Part shown: piece after piece, positions 21,501 through 30,853 of the stretch
Layout: each line of letters opens with the position of its first letter
How positions within the stretch are numbered: position 1 is the stretch's first letter
Assembly: GCA_001304505.1 (NCBI GenBank)
Contig: LJUQ01000010.1
Location: 1 to 45,446 of the forward strand
Reading direction: 5' to 3'
DNA length: 45,446 nucleotides
Origin: Bacteroides sp. SM23_62_1
GTDB lineage: Bacteria > Bacteroidota > Bacteroidia > Bacteroidales > SM23-62
Program-made: the position numbers and the translations under genes
The notes under the pieces: generated by a model
What the model saw: only the letters and a program-made list of their open reading frames with translations
Database searches by the model: none
What the model was told of the DNA's origin: nothing

Positions 21501-21682
21501 CAGATCAGTTCGGCGGTATTGGCGGAAAGAAGTTTAAATCAGGGCCCATGAAAGAACTTATTTTGAATATCCAGGATAAAAGTATGGATGAACAAAAGAT
21601 AATCCTTGAGAGTACTATCGAGGCATGGCGTGGGGATATCGAGCAGATTGATGATATCCTGGTTATTGGGAGAAGGTTTTGA
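18503..21682 (+). CDS. two-component-propeller (Reg_prop) / Y_Y_Y sensor with TM helix, coiled coil and SpoIIE-family PP2C phosphatase
   Basis: Repeated '[14 protein letters not shown]'-type blades; Y_Y_Y-like domain; TM [19 protein letters not shown]; SpoIIE [10 protein letters not shown]-like '[38 protein letters not shown]', [12 protein letters not shown]. Confidence 0.93.
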   Translation: [1059 protein letters not shown]

Positions 21683-21720
21683 TGTCAGCCGTCTTACATC
21701 CAGCTATTTCGCAAATCCCC

Positions 21721-21741
21721 ACTCACGACTCACGATTCACG
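21721..21741. repeat. heptamer repeat (actcacg actcacg attcacg); related bits at 21803-21815
   Basis: Three 7-nt units in phase. Confidence 0.55.
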
Positions 21742-21781
21742 ATTGCTCGCTCCCATATGGCCACAGACACAACCTGTTCGC

Positions 21782-21803
21782 GAATATTTGCTCCGCAAAT
21801 ATT
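21782..21803. repeat. inverted repeat GAATATTTGC-tcc-GCAAATATTTC
   Basis: About 10-bp stem, 3-nt loop, between convergent genes; could be a terminator. Confidence 0.55.
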
Positions 21804-21835
21804 TCACGATTCACGGCTCTCCAGCCGGCACATTG

Positions 21836-22414
21836 CTATGCCGGAGCATATTTGATCGCTGATCCATCCCACCCCGGAGCATCACGAATGGCATCTATGG
21901 CATGGGCAGGCTTTTGAATTACAGTCCATATATTCTTATGGATTTCCCTCATAAAATGCTGTTTGATCATCTGATCAAACAGTTTTAATAATGGATCGAA
22001 GAAAGCATTGATATTCACGATTACAATCGGCGAGAAAATCTGCCCGAGCTGTTTCAGAGTAATCATTTCAAGGAGTTCTTCCATTGTTCCAACGCCACCG
22101 GGTAAGGCAACAAGGGCATCTGCATTTTCCGCCAGTTTCTTCTTGCGTTCATGTATATCCTGAACCACAATATGTTGAATACCAGGATGGCCCCATCCCT
22201 GGTCCAGCATGAATTGTGGGATAATTCCGGTTATTTTACCTCCACCCTTCATCACCCCATCAGCGAGCCGTCCCATCAGGCCAACCGCACCACCACCATA
22301 GAAAACATGGATTCCATGGTGTGAGAAGAGCTGTCCTAATTCAAAGGCTGCCTGAAGATAGACCGGGTCAACCTTCTGGCTTGAGGCACAGAAAACAGAT
22401 ATATTCGATATCAT
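21836..22414 (-). CDS. LOG-family (TIGR00730) Rossmann-fold protein, possible cytokinin riboside 5'-monophosphate phosphoribohydrolase
   Basis: VFYGGGAVGLMGRLADG, ALPGGVGTMEELLEMITLKQLG; start reset to MISNISVFCASS. Confidence 0.92.
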   Translation of the reverse strand: MISNISVFCASSQKVDPVYLQAAFELGQLFSHHGIHVFYGGGAVGLMGRLADGVMKGGGKITGIIPQFMLDQGWGHPGIQHIVVQDIHERKKKLAENADALVALPGGVGTMEELLEMITLKQLGQIFSPIVIVNINAFFDPLLKLFDQMIKQHFMREIHKNIWTVIQKPAHAIDAIRDAPGWDGSAIKYAPA

Positions 22415-22418
22415 CTTT

Positions 22419-22736
22419 TTAAAGCAAAGCTTCCAGCTTGGCAGTAAAGTTATTTTTTGGAACCGCTCCAACCTGTTTATCGGCAATCTCACCGTTTTTA
22501 AAGAATAAGACTGTTGGGATGTTACGTATCCCAAACCTGATTGTAGTTTCCGGATTGCTATCAACATCAAGTTTAACCACCAGCGCCCTATCCTTGTATT
22601 CCTCACCGATCTCATCGAGGATCGGACCAACCATCCTGCAGGGACCGCACCATTCAGCCCAAAAATCGACAATAACAGGCTTGTCGGCCTTCAGGACTAT
22701 TTCATCAAAATTCTGATCGTTAATTTCATGTGCCAT
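22419..22736 (-). CDS. trxA: thioredoxin
   Basis: VDFWAEWCGPCRMVGPILDEI; 105 aa. Confidence 0.95.
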   Translation of the reverse strand: MAHEINDQNFDEIVLKADKPVIVDFWAEWCGPCRMVGPILDEIGEEYKDRALVVKLDVDSNPETTIRFGIRNIPTVLFFKNGEIADKQVGAVPKNNFTAKLEALL

Positions 22737-22831
22737 TGTCTTGAGATTATATATTTAAATATTCGGTTTAAAAATATAAAGTTCGGTACTCTTCGTCTGT
22801 GTGCACCTTCAGGAGTTAATCTAACTTATAT

Positions 22832-25800
22832 TCAGTTCAACTTAAACTCAATTTCCGGATGATTTGCCAGGTATCTGATTAAATCGTCTGTGACTCTCAC
22901 TTTCTGGCTTCTGGAAAACATCTCAACATTTATTCTTTCTTCAGGATCATAAATATTGAATCTTAGCATTGTTTTGCCTGAATTGGGAGTTGTAATATCT
23001 TTCAGGCCGGTAATTACGTCATCCGAAAGGCTTTCGAGAGGGATGCGTAATAAAAGGCTTTTAATCATTTCATCCCTGACATCCGGGAGCATGGTAATAG
23101 TTTTAATCTTCAGCTCATGTTCATTCAGGTTCCCAAACTGTCTTGGCTGCACAACACCCCTGATCATCAGTGCATAGCCAGGAGTGAAGAAATTTTTAAA
23201 TGTGACGTAATCGAGGTTAAACAGGACAATCCTGAAAGAATCGGTATAATCTTCAATGATAATTGTACCATATGGTTTATTGTTCTTTGTGAATCCTGAA
23301 GTATGCGATTTTACAAGTCCGGCAATGAAAATTTCTGAGCCTTCCAGTGACCTGAGATCTTCCAGGTCGGAAAGTGAATGTGTGCAGAAATGTTCAATTT
23401 CGAGCCTGTAATTATCGAGAGGATGGGCAGTAAGGTACATCCCGATTAACTCCTTTTCTTTATCCAGTTTATAGAGCAAAGACCAATCGTCGGTTTGCGG
23501 AATCTCAGGTCTGCTGTAATGCAGGTTCATGTCATCACCAAAAAGGGATTGCTGGTTGGTCTGTTTATTATATTGCACCTGATGACCAAAACGGATAAGG
23601 TTTTCAATAAAAGATGTTCCTTTACTGTCTTCAGCAAAATATTGGCCACGTGTAATATTCCTGAAACAGTCGAACGCACCGGAGGCTGCCAGTGCTTCGA
23701 GGCTTTTTTTGTTAACCGACTGAAGGTCAACACGTTCAACAAAATCAAAAATATCTTTAAACGGGCCATTCTTTTTTCTTTCTTCCAGTATTTTTGAAGC
23801 TGCCGATTCCCCCAGTCCTTTGATAGCTCCAAGCCCGAACCGGACAACATCATTATTCCCAACGGTAAATTTGATCATACTTTCATTGATGTCAGGGCCC
23901 ATTACAGAAAGTCCCATTCGTTTTGCTTCACTCATGAATACCGTTATCTTTTTAATATCGTTGATGTTCCGGCTGAGGACTGCGGCCATGAACTCGGACG
24001 GGTAATGAGCCTTCAGATATGCTGTCTGATAAGACACGTAGGCATAACAGGTTGAGTGTGATTTATTGAATGCATACTGTGCAAAAGCTTCCCAATCGGT
24101 CCAGACCTTTTCAGCTATACGCCTGGTAATTTTACTTTTTTCACATCCTTCGATAAACATCTCCCTTAGCTCATCCATCATTTTTCTTTTCTTCTTGCCC
24201 ATCGCTTTTCTGAGTGAATCGGCCTGTCCTCCGGAAAAACCCGCCATTGCCTGGGAGAGGAGCATAACCTGTTCCTGGTACACCGTGATTCCATAGGTGT
24301 CTTTGAGGTATTTTTCCATCACCGGGAGATCGAAATGAACGGTCTCCCTGCCATGTTTTCTCTTAATATAGCTGGGGATATAATCCATAGGACCCGGCCG
24401 GTAGAGAGCGTTCATGGCAATCAGGTCTTCAAAACGGTTTGGTTTGAGTTCTCTCAGATGTTTTTTCATCCCGTCAGACTCAAACTGGAACAGGCCGGTC
24501 GTCTCACCACGACTGTAGAGTTCAAAGGTTTTCTGATCATTAAGGGGGATCTCATCCATGTTAATGACAATCCCTTTTGAATGCTTTATAATTTCAATTG
24601 CATCTTTAATAATGGATAGCGTTTTTAATCCAAGGAAATCCATTTTGAGCATACCGGCAGATTCAACATGATTCCCATCAAATTGGGTGACGAGCAGATC
24701 AGTCTCCTTGGATTTGCAGATTGGGATATATTCAATAAGGTTTTCTTTGCCAATAATAATTCCGCATGCATGTAATCCTGTATGTCTGACAGAACCTTCA
24801 AGTGTTTCAGCATATTGAAGGGTTTTTTTGACCAGCGGATTACCGGCGTTTCTTGCTTCTTCCAGATCCTTTACCTCCTTGTAGGCTTTCCTGAGGGTTA
24901 TCCCCGGACGCTCCGGAACCAGCTTTGCCAGGCGATCGGCTTCGGCAAGTGGTAATTTTTCAATTCTTGCAACATCCCTGATAGCCATTTTGGCTGCCAT
25001 GGTTCCGAATGTAATGATATGTGCTACATGGTTCTTACCGTATTTCTCAACTACATATTGCAATACAAGATCTCGGCCGTCTTCATCAAAATCAATGTCA
25101 ATATCCGGCAATGAGATACGATCGGGATTCAAAAAGCGTTCAAAAAGGAGACCATATTTTATTGGGTCGATATCCGTAATATAATTACAGTAGGCTACAA
25201 CAGAACCGGCCGCACTGCCCCTTCCGGGCCCCACAGAGACGCCCATCTCCCGGGCTTCCCGCAGCAGGTCCTGAATAATCAAAAAATACCCCGGGAACCC
25301 CATTTTTTTTATAACTCCGAGTTCGTAATCGATACGTTTCCTTAACTCATCATCTATAGTACTATACCGTTTTTTGGCTCCCTCATAGGTGAGATGGTGA
25401 AGATACTCATCCGGGTCATTAAAGTTTTCCGGTAAGGGAAAGTCTGGCATGATAGGATCCCTGTTGAGGTCATAGGTCTCAACCTTATTTGCTATCTCAA
25501 CTGTATTTTCAAGTGCTTCAGGGATATCAGCAAAGATCTCATTCATTTCCTCCTGTGTCTTAAACCACTCCTGTTTGGTGTACCTCAGCCGGTTAGGATC
25601 ATCCAGCTCAGTCTGGGTATTCAGACAAATAAGCCTGTCGTGTGCTTCAGCATCCTCCTGGTTAATGAAATGAACATCATTGGTGGCAATCAGTTTTATC
25701 CGGTACTTTTTTGCAAAATCGATCAGTTTTTCGTTAACGAGTTGTTGCTTTGCAAAGGTATCATGATCAAATGCAGGGTCTCCAGTAAAATGACGCTGAA

Positions 25801-26320
25801 GCTCAAGGTAAAAATCATCTCCAAAGGTTTCAAGGAAATATTGCAGTGCCTCCTCGGCCAGATCAATCTGGCCATTCAGAATATATGATGGGATCTCACC
25901 TCCAGGACAGGCTGTAGAGGCGATAAGGCCTTCATGATATTTCGTGAGCAACTCCCTGTCAATCCGGGGTTTATAATAATGACCTTCGATATAGGCAAGG
26001 GAAACAAGCTTTACCAGGTTATGATATCCGGTATTATTCTTTGCCAGCAGGATCAGATGATATCCGCTCCGGTCATCTTTTTCCGTGTTATCGTGCCGGC
26101 TTCTTTTAGCATAATAAACTTCACATCCGAGTATTGGCTTGATGGCCCGGCTTTTAGCTTCATTTTGAAATTCCTTGGCACCAAATAGATTACCATGGTC
26201 CGTAATTGCCACAGCCTTCATTTTATTCTCTTTGGCTTTATCAAGAAGCAGAGGAATACTTGATGCACCATCAAGAATAGAATACTGTGTATGAACGTGC
26301 AAATGTACAAAAGCAGCCAT
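22832..26320 (-). CDS. dnaE: DNA polymerase III subunit alpha
   Basis: 1162 aa; PHP HLHVHTQYSILDG, PDIDIDFDEDGRD, TGLFQFESDGM, MGKKKRKMM. Confidence 0.97.
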   Translation of the reverse strand: MAAFVHLHVHTQYSILDGASSIPLLLDKAKENKMKAVAITDHGNLFGAKEFQNEAKSRAIKPILGCEVYYAKRSRHDNTEKDDRSGYHLILLAKNNTGYHNLVKLVSLAYIEGHYYKPRIDRELLTKYHEGLIASTACPGGEIPSYILNGQIDLAEEALQYFLETFGDDFYLELQRHFTGDPAFDHDTFAKQQLVNEKLIDFAKKYRIKLIATNDVHFINQEDAEAHDRLICLNTQTELDDPNRLRYTKQEWFKTQEEMNEIFADIPEALENTVEIANKVETYDLNRDPIMPDFPLPENFNDPDEYLHHLTYEGAKKRYSTIDDELRKRIDYELGVIKKMGFPGYFLIIQDLLREAREMGVSVGPGRGSAAGSVVAYCNYITDIDPIKYGLLFERFLNPDRISLPDIDIDFDEDGRDLVLQYVVEKYGKNHVAHIITFGTMAAKMAIRDVARIEKLPLAEADRLAKLVPERPGITLRKAYKEVKDLEEARNAGNPLVKKTLQYAETLEGSVRHTGLHACGIIIGKENLIEYIPICKSKETDLLVTQFDGNHVESAGMLKMDFLGLKTLSIIKDAIEIIKHSKGIVINMDEIPLNDQKTFELYSRGETTGLFQFESDGMKKHLRELKPNRFEDLIAMNALYRPGPMDYIPSYIKRKHGRETVHFDLPVMEKYLKDTYGITVYQEQVMLLSQAMAGFSGGQADSLRKAMGKKKRKMMDELREMFIEGCEKSKITRRIAEKVWTDWEAFAQYAFNKSHSTCYAYVSYQTAYLKAHYPSEFMAAVLSRNINDIKKITVFMSEAKRMGLSVMGPDINESMIKFTVGNNDVVRFGLGAIKGLGESAASKILEERKKNGPFKDIFDFVERVDLQSVNKKSLEALAASGAFDCFRNITRGQYFAEDSKGTSFIENLIRFGHQVQYNKQTNQQSLFGDDMNLHYSRPEIPQTDDWSLLYKLDKEKELIGMYLTAHPLDNYRLEIEHFCTHSLSDLEDLRSLEGSEIFIAGLVKSHTSGFTKNNKPYGTIIIEDYTDSFRIVLFNLDYVTFKNFFTPGYALMIRGVVQPRQFGNLNEHELKIKTITMLPDVRDEMIKSLLLRIPLESLSDDVITGLKDITTPNSGKTMLRFNIYDPEERINVEMFSRSQKVRVTDDLIRYLANHPEIEFKLN

Positions 26321-26679
26321 GGTTCAATGTATTGGGAGAATCAGGAATCTTGTAAGCACGGGCAGCAGAATTTCCTTCAGGTAAAAATAAGAAATTGAAA
26401 TAAGGGAACAGGATGATGTTAATAAATATTGAATAAAAATTTTAAACACAAAGGTCACGAAGGATATCACAGAGGTCACAAAATTCTTTAAAAACGACCT
26501 CAAATAAAATTGTGAAACGTCTAAAAAACTGCGTATGATAACTCACGATAACTATCAGGAAGGGATATTCATAAATCTGGGAGAAATGGATTGTATTTAT
26601 TCAGTATTTGCTGAAATTAAGCGATTTAAATCAGGGATAAAAAAAAGCAGAATTTTCTTTTAAGATCAGCATATTTATC

Positions 26680-26687
26680 TATCTTTG
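26680..26687 (+). promoter_or_regulatory. candidate Bacteroidetes -7 element TATCTTTG upstream of rpsP
   Basis: TAnnTTTG match 44 nt upstream of the rpsP ATG. Confidence 0.5.
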
Positions 26688-26730
26688 CACACCTGATTTC
26701 AGAAAGGTTTAATAAATTAATTTTGAACGT

Positions 26731-27546
26731 ATGTCCGTAAGAATCAGATTAGCACGTCATGGAAAGAAAAGGTTTGCGTACTATCATATTGTTATCGCAG
26801 ACAGCCGGGCGCCACGGGATGGCAGGTTCATTGAAAGAATAGGGACTTACAATCCAAATACCAATCCTGCCACCATCAACATTGAGTTTGACAAAGCTAT
26901 GGAATGGCTTGATAAGGGTGCCCAGCCCACCGAAACTGTAAGAGCAATTTTATCTTACAAAGGAATTTTAATGAAAAGGCATCTTCTTGGTGGAGTGAAA
27001 AAGGGAGCATTCAGTGAAGAGGAGGCAGAAAAAAGATTTCAGGAATGGTTAAAACAGAAGGAGGCAAAAATAGACGCCAAGCGTGAAAGAATTGCCAAAG
27101 AGAGAGATGATATGGTCAGGAAACGTGTCGAACGGGAGACAAAAATAAGTGATGCGAGGGCCGAAGAAATTCTGAAGAAGGCATCAAAACTGGCAGAAGA
27201 GGAACAGAAAGATGCCGGGGTTGAAGCACCAGCGGTAGAGGATGAAGTGGTGGATAAGGAAGTTGCAGCTGATGAACCAGAAGCCAAACCTGCCGCTGAA
27301 GAAAAAATGGAAGAAACTGTCGAACAACCAGTTGAGGAAACAGATGCCGGGGATACAGGATTGGATGAACCGCAGGAGCAGGTTACATCGTCCGGCGAAC
27401 CGGAAGCAGAACCGGCTGATGAAGAACCGGTTGAGGAGACTCAGGAAACTGATAGCGGAACAGAGGGGGAAGAGGTGGACAATGAAACAGAAGGAAAAGA
27501 ACTTCCGGAAAAACCTGAGGAAGACACAAAGGAAGAAAAATCCTAA
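26731..27546 (+). CDS. rpsP: 30S ribosomal protein S16 with long acidic C-terminal extension
   Basis: [42 protein letters not shown]; 271 aa total. Confidence 0.95.
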   Translation: MSVRIRLARHGKKRFAYYHIVIADSRAPRDGRFIERIGTYNPNTNPATINIEFDKAMEWLDKGAQPTETVRAILSYKGILMKRHLLGGVKKGAFSEEEAEKRFQEWLKQKEAKIDAKRERIAKERDDMVRKRVERETKISDARAEEILKKASKLAEEEQKDAGVEAPAVEDEVVDKEVAADEPEAKPAAEEKMEETVEQPVEETDAGDTGLDEPQEQVTSSGEPEAEPADEEPVEETQETDSGTEGEEVDNETEGKELPEKPEEDTKEEKS

Positions 27547-27564
27547 TCAAAATCATCATACATT

Positions 27565-28080
27565 ATGGCAAGGGAGGATTATATTTCCCTTGGAATGGTT
27601 GTAAAGACACGTGGTATTTCGGGTGGCCTGGTCATAAGGAGTAAAAGTAAAATACCGAAGGTTAAAGCTAAATGGGAAATAGTATGGATCGAGATAGACG
27701 GATTACTGGTCCCATTTTTTATTGCTTCCTGTACACACGTTAAGGATAATGAAATTCTGATTGATCTTGAGGATATAGATTTACCCGAACAGGCAGCAAA
27801 ACTTACAGACAAGCAAGCATTTATTCACAAATCAGATATTCTGCACACTGCGGATAAATATTCCACCGAAACAATTCTTGGGTATATGGTCATTGATATG
27901 CGTTATGGCAAAATAGGGAAGATTACAGGGATAGATGAAATCCCGGGTAATTCATTATTTCGGGTTGAATATGGCAAACAGGAAATCCTGATACCTGTAC
28001 AGCAGGATCTCATCCATGAGATAAATGAAAAAACCAGATGCATAATGGTTGATTTACCTGAAGGACTGCTAGAAATATGA
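27565..28080 (+). CDS. rimM: ribosome maturation factor RimM
   Basis: Adjacent to rpsP; SLGMVVKTRGISGGLVI, LGYMVIDMRYGKIGKITGIDEIPGNSLFRVEYGKQEILIPV. Confidence 0.92.
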   Translation: MAREDYISLGMVVKTRGISGGLVIRSKSKIPKVKAKWEIVWIEIDGLLVPFFIASCTHVKDNEILIDLEDIDLPEQAAKLTDKQAFIHKSDILHTADKYSTETILGYMVIDMRYGKIGKITGIDEIPGNSLFRVEYGKQEILIPVQQDLIHEINEKTRCIMVDLPEGLLEI

Positions 28081-28166
28081 ATCTGCTTTTTTAAAGACTT
28101 CATGCAGCGTTCTCAATTTTAGCTGGTCTTTATATTATCTGATCAAATCATAAATAATTTACCATC

Positions 28167-28862
28167 ATGAAAGCAAAATCTTTATCCATTGTTTTAACGC
28201 TGGTCTTCCTTGCTTTTGCTGTGGCTATACATGCACAGGTAAAAGAAGAGAGGACTGTAGATAAATTCACATCCATCGGGATGAGTATTCCGGGAGATCT
28301 CTATTTATCACAGGGAAGTCCTCAGAAAGTGGTTCTCGAAGCAGATAAAGACATCCTTCAGAAGATAGAAACTGAAGTTGAGAATGGAAAGTTAAAAATT
28401 AAATTTTCGGTATACAATGTAAGAACAACATCCAAGATAAAAGTGTGGGTTACCATGCCGGAAGTTGATGGACTGTTTCTTTCAGGTTCAGGAAGCCTTA
28501 ATGCTGAAACAGCTATTAAGTCAGATGAAATGGAAATAAGTGTAAGTGGAAGTGGTAAAATACACATAAAGGAACTGACATGTGATGAAGTTGATGCTGC
28601 CATTTCCGGATCCGGTAATATCAACCTGGGAGGTTCCGCTGATGAAATGCAGATGAGTATCAGTGGTTCAGGCAGTTGTGCAGCCGAAGGATTCAGTGTA
28701 CAGGAAGCAAGTATACACATCAGTGGTTCAGGAAGTTGTAAGATCAATGCGGTGAAAGATCTGGAGGCTGCCATATCAGGCAGCGGAACAGTATATTATG
28801 CTGGTAATCCCACAATAGATGCATCTGTCTCCGGGTCCGGGAAGGTCAGGAAGATAGAATAG
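28167..28862 (+). CDS. head GIN domain / DUF2807 exported protein
   Basis: Signal peptide; repeated S/VSGSGS/K motifs forming a beta-helix-like pattern. Confidence 0.88.
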   Translation: MKAKSLSIVLTLVFLAFAVAIHAQVKEERTVDKFTSIGMSIPGDLYLSQGSPQKVVLEADKDILQKIETEVENGKLKIKFSVYNVRTTSKIKVWVTMPEVDGLFLSGSGSLNAETAIKSDEMEISVSGSGKIHIKELTCDEVDAAISGSGNINLGGSADEMQMSISGSGSCAAEGFSVQEASIHISGSGSCKINAVKDLEAAISGSGTVYYAGNPTIDASVSGSGKVRKIE

Positions 28863-28891
28863 ATATTGAAGAATTAATTGATAAAATAAAG

Positions 28892-29043
28892 AAGGTGTCT
28901 CAAGACTAATTTTTCACGCAAAGTACGTTGAGAAAATCATCAGGTAAGCAAAGTCCGGGTATTTATTAATCAACACTTTGTGATATTTGCGGACGCTCTG
29001 CGAACTTTACGTGAAGCTTTTTAAGAACGTTTTGAGACACCTT
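28892..29043. repeat. MITE-like imperfect palindrome, CACGCAAAG family (copy E), may act as terminator between convergent genes
   Basis: AAGGTGTCTCAA ... TTGAGACACCTT termini followed by T tract; interior TTTTTCACGCAAAG / CTTTACGTGAAGC. Confidence 0.7.
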
Positions 29044-29045
29044 TT

Positions 29046-29609
29046 TTATTTTCTTATTATCTCAACTTCGCCCTTTTCTCCCAGTTTAATAATACCTGAT
29101 GGTATAGCCTTAAATGTTTCCTCCTGTCGCCATTGGACAATGTAATCCACACCGGATTTTATTGTTTCAGATATCTCCCTGTAATTTGATGGAGAAGATT
29201 CTCCCGAAATATTTGCCGACGTTGAAACCAGTGGTTTGCCAAATCTGCTGATTAATATTCTACAGAAATCATCCAGTACAATCCTGATACCTACTGAACC
29301 GTCTTTATGTAATAAATTGCTGGCCAGGTTTTTACCTTGTGGGTAAATAATTGTAAGTGGACGGTCGGTAACTTTCCTGATATCCCATGCAATATCCGGT
29401 ATGGTATTGACATAATGATGTAATTTACCTTCATCGTCGAGCAACACAAGCAGGCTCTTCATATCAGTACGCTTTTTTAAGTTCAGGATCTTCCGGACAG
29501 CATCATAATCCGTCGCGTCACATCCTATACCCCAGATTGTATCGGTGGGATAGAGGATTAAGCCCCCTTCTTTAAGTACTTCCAACGATCTGGCAATATC
29601 CCGTTCCAT
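29046..29609 (-). CDS. L-threonylcarbamoyladenylate synthase (Sua5/YciO/YrdC)
   Basis: GGLILYPTDTIWGIGCDATD, LVSTSANISGESSP; start reset to MERDIARSLEVLKEG. Confidence 0.92.
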   Translation of the reverse strand: MERDIARSLEVLKEGGLILYPTDTIWGIGCDATDYDAVRKILNLKKRTDMKSLLVLLDDEGKLHHYVNTIPDIAWDIRKVTDRPLTIIYPQGKNLASNLLHKDGSVGIRIVLDDFCRILISRFGKPLVSTSANISGESSPSNYREISETIKSGVDYIVQWRQEETFKAIPSGIIKLGEKGEVEIIRK

Positions 29610-29683
29610 TAGTGGTTTCGCATTTTTAATAACGTCCGTAATTTTCTGTCCAAAAATATCACACTCTCTCCCAACACCCCCAC

Positions 29684-29715
29684 ACACCAATATACCAATA
29701 TACTAATAAACCAAT
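29684..29715. repeat. octamer repeat (acaccaat ataccaat atactaat aaaccaat)
   Basis: Four phase-locked 8-nt units. Confidence 0.6.
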
Positions 29716-29719
29716 TTTA

Positions 29720-30835
29720 TTACATTACCTTCTGATATACCCTTATTATATTATCAGTCATCACCCTGTCGTTGAATTTAAGTGCATGTTCATATCCCTT
29801 TTCGATCATTTTCTTTCTGAGGTTATCATCAGCCAGGATTTTATTCAAAGCCTCTGCTAATTGTTCAACATTTTCAGGATCGATGTAGCATGAGTGATCC
29901 CCTCCTGCCTCCGGGAAACAGCTGCCGTCAGTTGTAATTACAGGAACCTTTGAATATAAGGCTTCAAGGATAGGTATCCCAAATCCTTCGAAGATTGATG
30001 GGTAAATGAATATCCGGGCCATCTGGTATAGCGCGGGAAGATCTTCATCCGGAACATTCTCAAGGAATATTATTTCTTCAAGATGGTGATCCTGAATATA
30101 TTTTTTAACAAGACTGGCATAGCTTGTATGTCGTCCTATTGCAACCAGCGGAATGGTTATCCTGCCATGGTGGATTGCTTTGACGATATTGAGGAGGTTT
30201 TTACGTTTCTCAACAGTTCCAACAGAAAGAATATATCCCTGTGTAAGGTCGTATTTAGCAAGTACCTCTTCCTTTGTGGATGGACTGACCTCTTGATGAA
30301 AGATTTTATTACAGGTCTGATAAACAACATCTATTCTTTCAGGATCAACATTAAAATACCGTATTATGTCCGATCGTGTCTGTTCGGAAATTGTGATGAT
30401 ATGGCTGGCTTTCAGGCAGCTGTAATGAGTCTTGCGTTTATAGATTTCCCTGTCAATACTGCTATACCATTGGGGATATCTCATAAATATCAGGTCATGA
30501 ACAGTAACAACTGATCTTACTTCATATGTATGAATGCCGAAGGGAATTTCGTTACTCAAACCGTGATAGATATCGATTTTATCCAGTTCAAGTCTCTTTC
30601 CAAGCCAGTAACTTCTCCAGACAGATGGTAGTTGTCTGGATATCCAGGATTCCGGAAGAGACGGCCGCTGGTCCGGGAAAATCTTAGATTCATTTTTTTG
30701 AGGAGGTCGCGGGACATACAGAAAATATTCATGATCGGGATAGAATTGGCTGAGATGATAAATGATATTCCGGCTGTAATTTCCAAGCCCGCTTAAATTA
30801 AAATAGGCTCTTTTTGCATCAAAACCAATTCGCAT
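29720..30835 (-). CDS. glycosyltransferase family 4 (group 1) protein
   Basis: SVGTVEKRKNLLNIVKAI, IYPSIFEGFGIPILEALYSKVPVITTDGSCFPEAGGD. Confidence 0.92.
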   Translation of the reverse strand: MRIGFDAKRAYFNLSGLGNYSRNIIYHLSQFYPDHEYFLYVPRPPQKNESKIFPDQRPSLPESWISRQLPSVWRSYWLGKRLELDKIDIYHGLSNEIPFGIHTYEVRSVVTVHDLIFMRYPQWYSSIDREIYKRKTHYSCLKASHIITISEQTRSDIIRYFNVDPERIDVVYQTCNKIFHQEVSPSTKEEVLAKYDLTQGYILSVGTVEKRKNLLNIVKAIHHGRITIPLVAIGRHTSYASLVKKYIQDHHLEEIIFLENVPDEDLPALYQMARIFIYPSIFEGFGIPILEALYSKVPVITTDGSCFPEAGGDHSCYIDPENVEQLAEALNKILADDNLRKKMIEKGYEHALKFNDRVMTDNIIRVYQKVM

Positions 30836-30853
30836 TGTCGCTCAGATTTCAGA

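Noticed and set aside
22415-22672. 86-residue N-terminal extension of the LOG-family ORF
   Set aside because: Lies antiparallel-free but out of frame over trxA on the same strand; natural start MISNISVFCASS at 22414 fits family length.
29610-29690. N-terminal extension of the threonylcarbamoyladenylate synthase ORF
   Set aside because: Sequence derives from octamer-repeat flank; MERDIARSLEVLKEGG is the likely start.
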